From DASUFH01 sp036274645 (GTDB lineage Bacteria; Acidobacteriota; Terriglobia; 20CM-2-55-15): DNA of 18,311 bases. Each line of letters begins with the position of its first letter. The stretch's first letter is position 1. The position numbers and the translations under genes are program-made. The notes under the pieces are model-generated. The model saw only the letters and a program-made list of their open reading frames with translations, was not told the DNA's origin and searched no databases. Shown here piece after piece: positions 14,120 through 18,311 of the stretch. The stretch covers positions 1 through 18,311 of the forward strand of contig DASUFH010000338.1 in NCBI GenBank assembly GCA_036274645.1. Direction: 5' to 3'.

Positions 14120-15184
14120 TTAGCGCCGCCCGCTCGGCCGCCCGGTTGAAACGAGTGTTTCCGCTAACTCCGTGTCTTCGATATGCAGTGTCCGGATCGG
14201 GAACGGGATCTCAATTCCTTCCTGCGCGTAGCGCTCGTGAAGCCGCTTGATGAATTCGTGTTTGATCAGATACTGATCGACGAATTCGTGGCCCCGCATG
14301 ATCACGCTGAAGTTGATGCTGAAGTCGGCGAATGTGTGGTAACGGATGAACGGCTTGAAGTCGCCCACCCCGCCGGTCACGGTCCGCATGATCTCACTGG
14401 CCACTTCTATGGTGACGCGTTCGACGTGGTTGAGATCGCTCGCGTAGCTCACGCCTACCTGGACGAGAACCGCCAGGTCCTTGCCCGGCTGATAGAAGTT
14501 GCGAATATGCGATGAGGCGAGCTTGGCGTTGGGAACGATCACCATGTTGTTGGCCAGTTCCCGAATGGTGGTGTTCCGCCAGGCCACGTCGACAACGTAT
14601 CCCTCTTCGCCACTGTCGAGCCGGATAAAGTCGCCGGGTTTGACCTGTCCGGAACTGATGATCTGCAGTCCGGAGAAAAGGTTCGAGAGCGTATCCTGCA
14701 GGGCCAGAGCTACCGCCAGTCCGCCGACACCGAGAGCGCCCAGGATGGGCGTGATCGAGATACCCAGGGTCTGCAGGGCGATCAGGATGCCGGTGACGGA
14801 AACGATCAGGCGAGTGATGTTGTTGAAAATCGTGCTGGAATGCGCCGCCTGTCCCATACGCAGCGAGTACAGGTTGACGTAACCCACCGCCAGCCTCGCG
14901 ATAAAGACCGTTCCTGAGGCGATAAACGCCACCTCGAGAAGCTTGGTGACGAACGAAGAGGCGTTGGGCGCCAGCGGGTAGCTCAGAAGGGCCGCATAGG
15001 CGCCAAACAGACAGAACCAGATCGTGGTGGTGTTGCCGAGAGAATCGATCAGCACGTCGTCGATTCGCGATGCGCTGACCTCTGCAAGCTGCTTCAGCCG
15101 GCGAATGATCCATCGCTCGAACAGCCTTCCGGTAAAGTAGGCTGCGGCAATGATGGCGAGGGGAAGGATCCACTGCAGATTCAT
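14120..15184 (-). CDS. Mechanosensitive ion channel, MscS family
   Basis: Inner-membrane channel that opens under tension to release solutes after hypo-osmotic shock. The 354 aa hold about five membrane segments (3-20, 55-73, 80-100, 122-140, 148-172). The last matches the pore helix region, GVGGLAVALALQDTLSNLF, with small residues packing the pore. The cytoplasmic beta domain follows (GDFIRLDSGEEGYVVDVAWR, MVIVPNAKL), then the alpha/beta domain ending in GIEIPFPIRTLHI. It is longer than E. coli MscS (286 aa) through the extra N-terminal helices. Its ATG overlaps the otsB stop (ATGA), so it is translationally coupled to trehalose synthesis. Co-expressing a compatible-solute pathway with a release valve is functionally coherent. 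Confidence 0.95.
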   Translation of the reverse strand: MNLQWILPLAIIAAAYFTGRLFERWIIRRLKQLAEVSASRIDDVLIDSLGNTTTIWFCLFGAYAALLSYPLAPNASSFVTKLLEVAFIASGTVFIARLAVGYVNLYSLRMGQAAHSSTIFNNITRLIVSVTGILIALQTLGISITPILGALGVGGLAVALALQDTLSNLFSGLQIISSGQVKPGDFIRLDSGEEGYVVDVAWRNTTIRELANNMVIVPNAKLASSHIRNFYQPGKDLAVLVQVGVSYASDLNHVERVTIEVASEIMRTVTGGVGDFKPFIRYHTFADFSINFSVIMRGHEFVDQYLIKHEFIKRLHERYAQEGIEIPFPIRTLHIEDTELAETLVSTGRPSGRR

Positions 15185-16197
15185 AGGCTGTTATCCGGTC
15201 CGTTGAAGTTCCGCCGTTCTGTTTCCGCCACGACCTGCGTCTCCGTCACCACCTGCGTTTCTGTCACCACCTGCGTTTCTGTCACCACCTGAAGGTGGGG
15301 GGCGGCGCCCCCCTCCAGAGGTGTGGCCATGGTTTCCTTTTCGTCGACGCGCGCCGCGGAAGCGGCATAGATGGAATAGGTGTCTTTCGGGTCGATTCCC
15401 GAGGCGGCCTGCAGGTTCAGGAGCAGACGAAGGAACGCAAACACGCCGCTGGGACTTTTAACGAAGTAGCGGGCTGACGTTGTGGGCAGGCCCAGCCCCA
15501 CGTGAACGGTGACGGCGTCCGGCAGAACCGCGAACATATCCTCGTCGGTCTTGTCGTCGCCCGCGCACATGCTGGCAAAGCGGTCGCAGCCGCTCTGTTC
15601 GATGATCCACCGAACCGCGCGCCCCTTGTCCCACGGCACGGCTGGACGAATTTCGAGAACCTGTCGTCCTTCCGTGACTCGCAACTGTTCCTGCGCGGGC
15701 GCGACTTCCTCCAGGACGGCGGCGCGCACGCGCGGAACGGCTTCCGCGGTGGCGAGCCTGAAGTGGACGCTTGCGCTCAGAGTCTTGAATTCGACGATCA
15801 CGCCGGGAATCGCCTGAAGGCGGCCTTCCAAATTTCGACATATCGCCCCCAGCAGAGCGGCCCGCTGCTCCGCGTCCGGGTGGGCGAATTGAACGCCCCG
15901 CCCGGATATTTCAAGTCCGTGGTTGCCCGCGTAGAAGATGCCGGGTATGTCCACGATCGATTCCAGATCACGGATCGCCCGCCCACTCACAATGGCGACG
16001 GCATATTCCGGCCGCATGGCCAGTTCGGCGAGTACCGCCCGGGTTTCGGGCGTGATTCGGGTTTCCTGCGGCGTTGCCGTGATCGCGGCGAGCGTGCCGT
16101 CCAGATCGAGAAAGACTCCACGCGGGGTTCCGCGCGTCAACTGGGCGGATACTTCGTCGAGATACTCAAACAGATACCGCGGAACGGGAAGCTTCAT
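15181..16197 (-). CDS. otsB: Trehalose-6-phosphate phosphatase with repeat-bearing C-terminal tail
   Basis: HAD-superfamily phosphatase that dephosphorylates trehalose-6-phosphate. Motifs are FLDLDGTLA (nucleophile Asp31, acid Asp33), AIVSGR (Ser71), AGNHGLE, Lys191 in PWDKGRAV, and CAGDDKTDEDMF (Asp214/Asp215). The catalytic part ends near residue 266. The tail (267-338) is unusual: after a linker it has four copies of a six-residue unit, VVTETQ (303-326; the last reads VVAETE), coded by an 18-bp minisatellite. At 338 aa it is longer than E. coli OtsB (266 aa), essentially by this tail. It overlaps otsA by 32 nt, with AGGGGGA about 8 nt before its ATG, and its stop overlaps the mscS start. 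Confidence 0.96.
   Translation of the reverse strand: MKLPVPRYLFEYLDEVSAQLTRGTPRGVFLDLDGTLAAITATPQETRITPETRAVLAELAMRPEYAVAIVSGRAIRDLESIVDIPGIFYAGNHGLEISGRGVQFAHPDAEQRAALLGAICRNLEGRLQAIPGVIVEFKTLSASVHFRLATAEAVPRVRAAVLEEVAPAQEQLRVTEGRQVLEIRPAVPWDKGRAVRWIIEQSGCDRFASMCAGDDKTDEDMFAVLPDAVTVHVGLGLPTTSARYFVKSPSGVFAFLRLLLNLQAASGIDPKDTYSIYAASAARVDEKETMATPLEGGAAPHLQVVTETQVVTETQVVTETQVVAETERRNFNGPDNSL
15221..15292 (-). repeat. 18-bp minisatellite, four tandem copies, inside otsB
   Basis: Four contiguous 18-bp units at 15221, 15239, 15257 and 15275. The two upstream-most in the gene (15257-15292) are nearly identical, and copies diverge by one to four bases toward the gene's 3' end. The unit length is a multiple of three, so copy-number change keeps the frame and the mscS coupling. 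It encodes VVTETQ repeats. Confidence 0.9.
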
Positions 16198-17680
16198 GCG
16201 GCGTTTCCCCCTGCACCTGGAATTTGGTCAGCTCGGTAATGAACGCGCTGGCCCAGTTGAAAATGTTCATTTCGGCCAGATATTCGCGCATGGCCTGGAG
16301 CCGTTGTTGTTTTTCCCCGTGATCCATCGATATCGCCTGATGGATCGTATCGGCAAAGCCTTCCCGGTCGAATGGGTTGATCAGCAGCGCGTTCCGGAAC
16401 TCCCGGGCCGCGCCGGTAAACTGGCTCAGCACCAGAACTCCATCCAGTTCATTCTTGGCGGCCACATATTCTTTGGCGACCAGATTCATCCCGTCGTGCA
16501 GCGAGGAGACCAGCAGAACATCGGCCAGGGTATAGAGCGCGAGTGTCGCCTCGTAATGGAGCGAACGTCCGAGCAGGATGATCGGCTCCCACCCGTCGAC
16601 GGACTCTTCCCAGTTGATCTGTTCCACCAGGCGGCTGATCTCATCGTTCATTTCCTTGTACTTCGGGATATGGACTCGCGAGGGCGCGCCGACCTGGACG
16701 AAGACGAACCGCTTCTTGTATTGCGGATACTTCTGAAGGAGTCGGGAAATGGCGAGGAGGCGTTCGGGAATACCCTTGGTGTAATCCACCCGATCGACAC
16801 CGGCAATGACGATCATGTTTTCCAGCGCTAATTCCTTGGCCAGGCGGTTGGCCAGTTCGCGCACGTTGTCCCCCGCCGCGTCGGTTGAGAGGGATCCGAA
16901 GTCCACGCTCATCGGAAAGGGCTGAACGCGTGTCCGGTGCCCTTTTCGGGTGACTGTGGTGTGATCCTGGTCGGTGTGTGAGTCGATCTCCCTGGAGCAC
17001 GTCGACAGGAAGTTGTCGGCGTGATAGCGCAGATGAAAACCGAGGAGATCGTTGGCGAGAAGACCATCGAGGATTTCCTCGCGCCAGCCGCAGATGCGGA
17101 ACACTTCAGGATTTGGCCAGGGGATGTGCCAGAACTGTCCGATGACGAGATCGGGACGCGCGTCTTTCAGGTAACGGGGCAGCAGCGTGAAGTGATAGTC
17201 CTGGATCCACACGAAGGCCTTCTCATTGCCGATCTCGTCGAGAATGGCGTCGGCAAACTTCCGATTGACCTGACGGTAGATTTCCATGTCTTCGGCGCGG
17301 AAGGTTGGACGCACAAATGCAATATGGCAGAGGGGCCAGAGGGCCTCGTTGGAGAAGCCGTAGTAGTACCCTGAGACTTCCTCCTTGGTGAGCCAGACTC
17401 GTTTGAGGAGGAATTCGGGCCGGTCCGGCGGCGCTCCAACGATGGAGTGGGCGTCGGTGACCTTCTGGTCCGCAGAGCCGTCGCCATGCGCCACCCAGAG
17501 GGCCCGGCAGGCCTTGGCTACGGGTTCGAGGCCGGCGACGAGTCCGCTGACGGCGCGCTGGGGCACAATCCGGCCTTCCCGCAACTGGTGGGAATAGGGT
17601 TGACGATTCGAAACGATGACGAGACGGTGGTCCCCAAAACGTCGGTTGATCGCTTCCTGGAGACTCTTCTCATTCCACAT
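16166..17680 (-). CDS. otsA: Trehalose-6-phosphate synthase (GT20)
   Basis: Retaining GT-B glycosyltransferase that makes trehalose-6-phosphate from a nucleotide-glucose and glucose-6-phosphate. 504 aa from ATG 17680. Motifs: LVIVSNR (20-26), WIQDYHF (Asp161), QFWHIPWPNPEVF (His185), NDLLGFHLRYH, GVDRVDYTKGIPERLL (Arg297, Lys302), SRVHIPKYKEMNDEI, and SSLHDGMNLVAKEYVAA (Asp396, Glu404). The N-terminal donor loop reads AVSGLVAG, where E. coli OtsA has two adjacent glycines, so donor preference could differ, and a related GT20 activity such as glucosylglycerol-phosphate synthesis cannot be excluded by eye. Its otsB partner makes OtsA much the likelier. Start: GAAGGTG lies about 6 nt upstream; an open extension to 18070 is rejected because it overlaps the small membrane gene and looks non-coding. 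Confidence 0.96.
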   Translation of the reverse strand: MWNEKSLQEAINRRFGDHRLVIVSNRQPYSHQLREGRIVPQRAVSGLVAGLEPVAKACRALWVAHGDGSADQKVTDAHSIVGAPPDRPEFLLKRVWLTKEEVSGYYYGFSNEALWPLCHIAFVRPTFRAEDMEIYRQVNRKFADAILDEIGNEKAFVWIQDYHFTLLPRYLKDARPDLVIGQFWHIPWPNPEVFRICGWREEILDGLLANDLLGFHLRYHADNFLSTCSREIDSHTDQDHTTVTRKGHRTRVQPFPMSVDFGSLSTDAAGDNVRELANRLAKELALENMIVIAGVDRVDYTKGIPERLLAISRLLQKYPQYKKRFVFVQVGAPSRVHIPKYKEMNDEISRLVEQINWEESVDGWEPIILLGRSLHYEATLALYTLADVLLVSSLHDGMNLVAKEYVAAKNELDGVLVLSQFTGAAREFRNALLINPFDREGFADTIHQAISMDHGEKQQRLQAMREYLAEMNIFNWASAFITELTKFQVQGETPHEASRSAVSV

Positions 17681-17787
17681 AGAAGCACCTTCGAGGCGCT
17701 GCCGCGCCCGGCAAACTGGCAGAGTTTCAGGTTGTGCGCTGATCGGCGCGCAATGACGTTGCTGATAACCGCGAAAAGCTCGGACGG

Positions 17788-18063
17788 CTAACAGAGAAGA
17801 ACGCAGATCAGCGCAATGAAGATGCGGCAGACGCCTGCGCCGGGCGGGGCAGACGCGTCCCGGCCAGCGGCCGGAAATACGGACCGGATCGCCCCCCAGA
17901 GCAGGGGAATGGCGAAAAGCGCCGGCCATAAGGGGACAGGACGCCACTTCGACATGACCTGGCCGATGGGAGTCGGCGTTACCGGAGAAACGACATCGAT
18001 GACAAATGCGCAGAGTGATATCAAGGCGATCAGGGTTGCCAGTCTTGCGTATTGTCTCGACAT
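17788..18063 (-). CDS. Small membrane protein of unknown function
   Basis: 91 aa with three hydrophobic segments (about 8-25, 45-63, 79-91), the last ending at the C-terminus in CVLLC. Prolines and glycines fill the loops (SPVTPTP, SAPPGAG). No family recognised. It lies 107 nt upstream of otsA on the same strand and shares the only visible promoter, so it may be the first gene of the osmotic-stress unit. No Shine-Dalgarno precedes the ATG, but the promoter at 18073-18101 would start transcription about 3 nt before it, so the mRNA may be leaderless. Unrecognised family and small size leave some doubt that it is expressed. Confidence 0.65.
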   Translation of the reverse strand: MSRQYARLATLIALISLCAFVIDVVSPVTPTPIGQVMSKWRPVPLWPALFAIPLLWGAIRSVFPAAGRDASAPPGAGVCRIFIALICVLLC

Positions 18064-18072
18064 GACTCAAAG

Positions 18073-18101
18073 AGTGTACACGACACCCCGGCGCCGATCA
18101 A
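18073..18101 (-). promoter_or_regulatory. Sigma-70-type promoter upstream of the small membrane gene and otsA
   Basis: The minus strand reads TTGATC (18096-18101), a 17-nt spacer, then TACACT (18073-18078). The expected start is about 18066, almost at the ATG at 18063. It may drive the whole otsA-otsB-mscS set. Confidence 0.55.
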
Positions 18102-18209
18102 CGCACATATCGTGCCACGATATTGGCGGACGGCGGAGGATCTTCCGATGGGTGAGGAATTTGGCGGGGTCCGGCCGGCGACGGAAGCCATCGTGCAAAC
18201 GCTTGGGTT

Positions 18210-18311
18210 ATGGCGTGGGAACACATTGAGGGTCGGCTGGAGGAGGCTTTGCCGGTGTCGATTGCGTTTCCCGTCGGCCGGGCATGGTTTCCGGAAACCC
18301 GGTTGACGATC
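18210..18311 (+). CDS. Possible 5' end of a divergent gene, runs off the window
   Basis: An ATG at 18210 opens 34 codons that reach the window edge without a stop. The product begins MAWEHIEGRLEEALPV and continues with a mixed hydrophobic sequence, and third codon positions are GC-rich as in the neighbours. A competing plus frame stops at 18306. The upstream ribosome site is poor. Too short for family assignment; the real start could lie elsewhere in the frame, which opens after a stop at 18153-18155. Confidence 0.4.
   Translation, partial: MAWEHIEGRLEEALPVSIAFPVGRAWFPETRLTI

Noticed and set aside
17681..18070. 130-residue N-terminal extension of OtsA
   Set aside because: Cys/Arg/His-rich shadow of the small membrane gene; GT20 enzymes start close to the VSNR motif, as ATG 17680 gives.

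Overview
The window is a stretch of GC-rich bacterial chromosome. It suggests a Gram-negative, probably Acidobacteriota. Two tandem genes encode secreted VWA-domain proteins of the type described as the 'VWFA-related Acidobacterial domain' family, and both Kdo (LPS inner core) synthesis genes kdsA and kdsB are present. The lineage is an inference from these families, not from a marker gene. There is no rRNA, tRNA, CRISPR array, phage gene or transposase.

Layout. (1) 1-1092, minus: a 3'-truncated, membrane-anchored PpiD/SurA-like parvulin, divergent from (2) 1482-3407, plus: a multi-pass membrane protein resembling GT-C glycosyltransferases. (3) 7570-3408, minus: a tight four-gene unit, VWA protein - VWA protein - radical SAM/SPASM-like protein - mutY, behind a good sigma-70-type promoter with a perfect TATAAT. 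(4) 7822-11051, plus: kdsB-pyrG-kdsA, which joins CTP synthesis to making and activating Kdo. (5) 11052-11333: a long imperfect inverted repeat (MITE/REP-like) and a second hairpin. (6) 12266-11334, minus: a membrane-anchored alpha/beta hydrolase. (7) 12512-13951, plus: three small genes with Shine-Dalgarno sites that encode paralogues of a helical family I do not recognise, with a roughly 560-nt gene-free gap before the third. (8) 18063-14120, minus: a small membrane protein, otsA, otsB and an MscS-type channel. otsA/otsB overlap by 32 nt and otsB/mscS by an ATGA, so trehalose synthesis and an osmotic release valve look co-expressed. (9) A possible divergent gene starts at 18210 and runs off the right end.

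Most genes are ordinary housekeeping or envelope genes. The least explained parts are the three-paralogue small-protein cluster, the coupling of a radical SAM enzyme to two secreted VWA proteins, the 18-bp minisatellite coding the OtsB tail, and several short repeat elements between genes.
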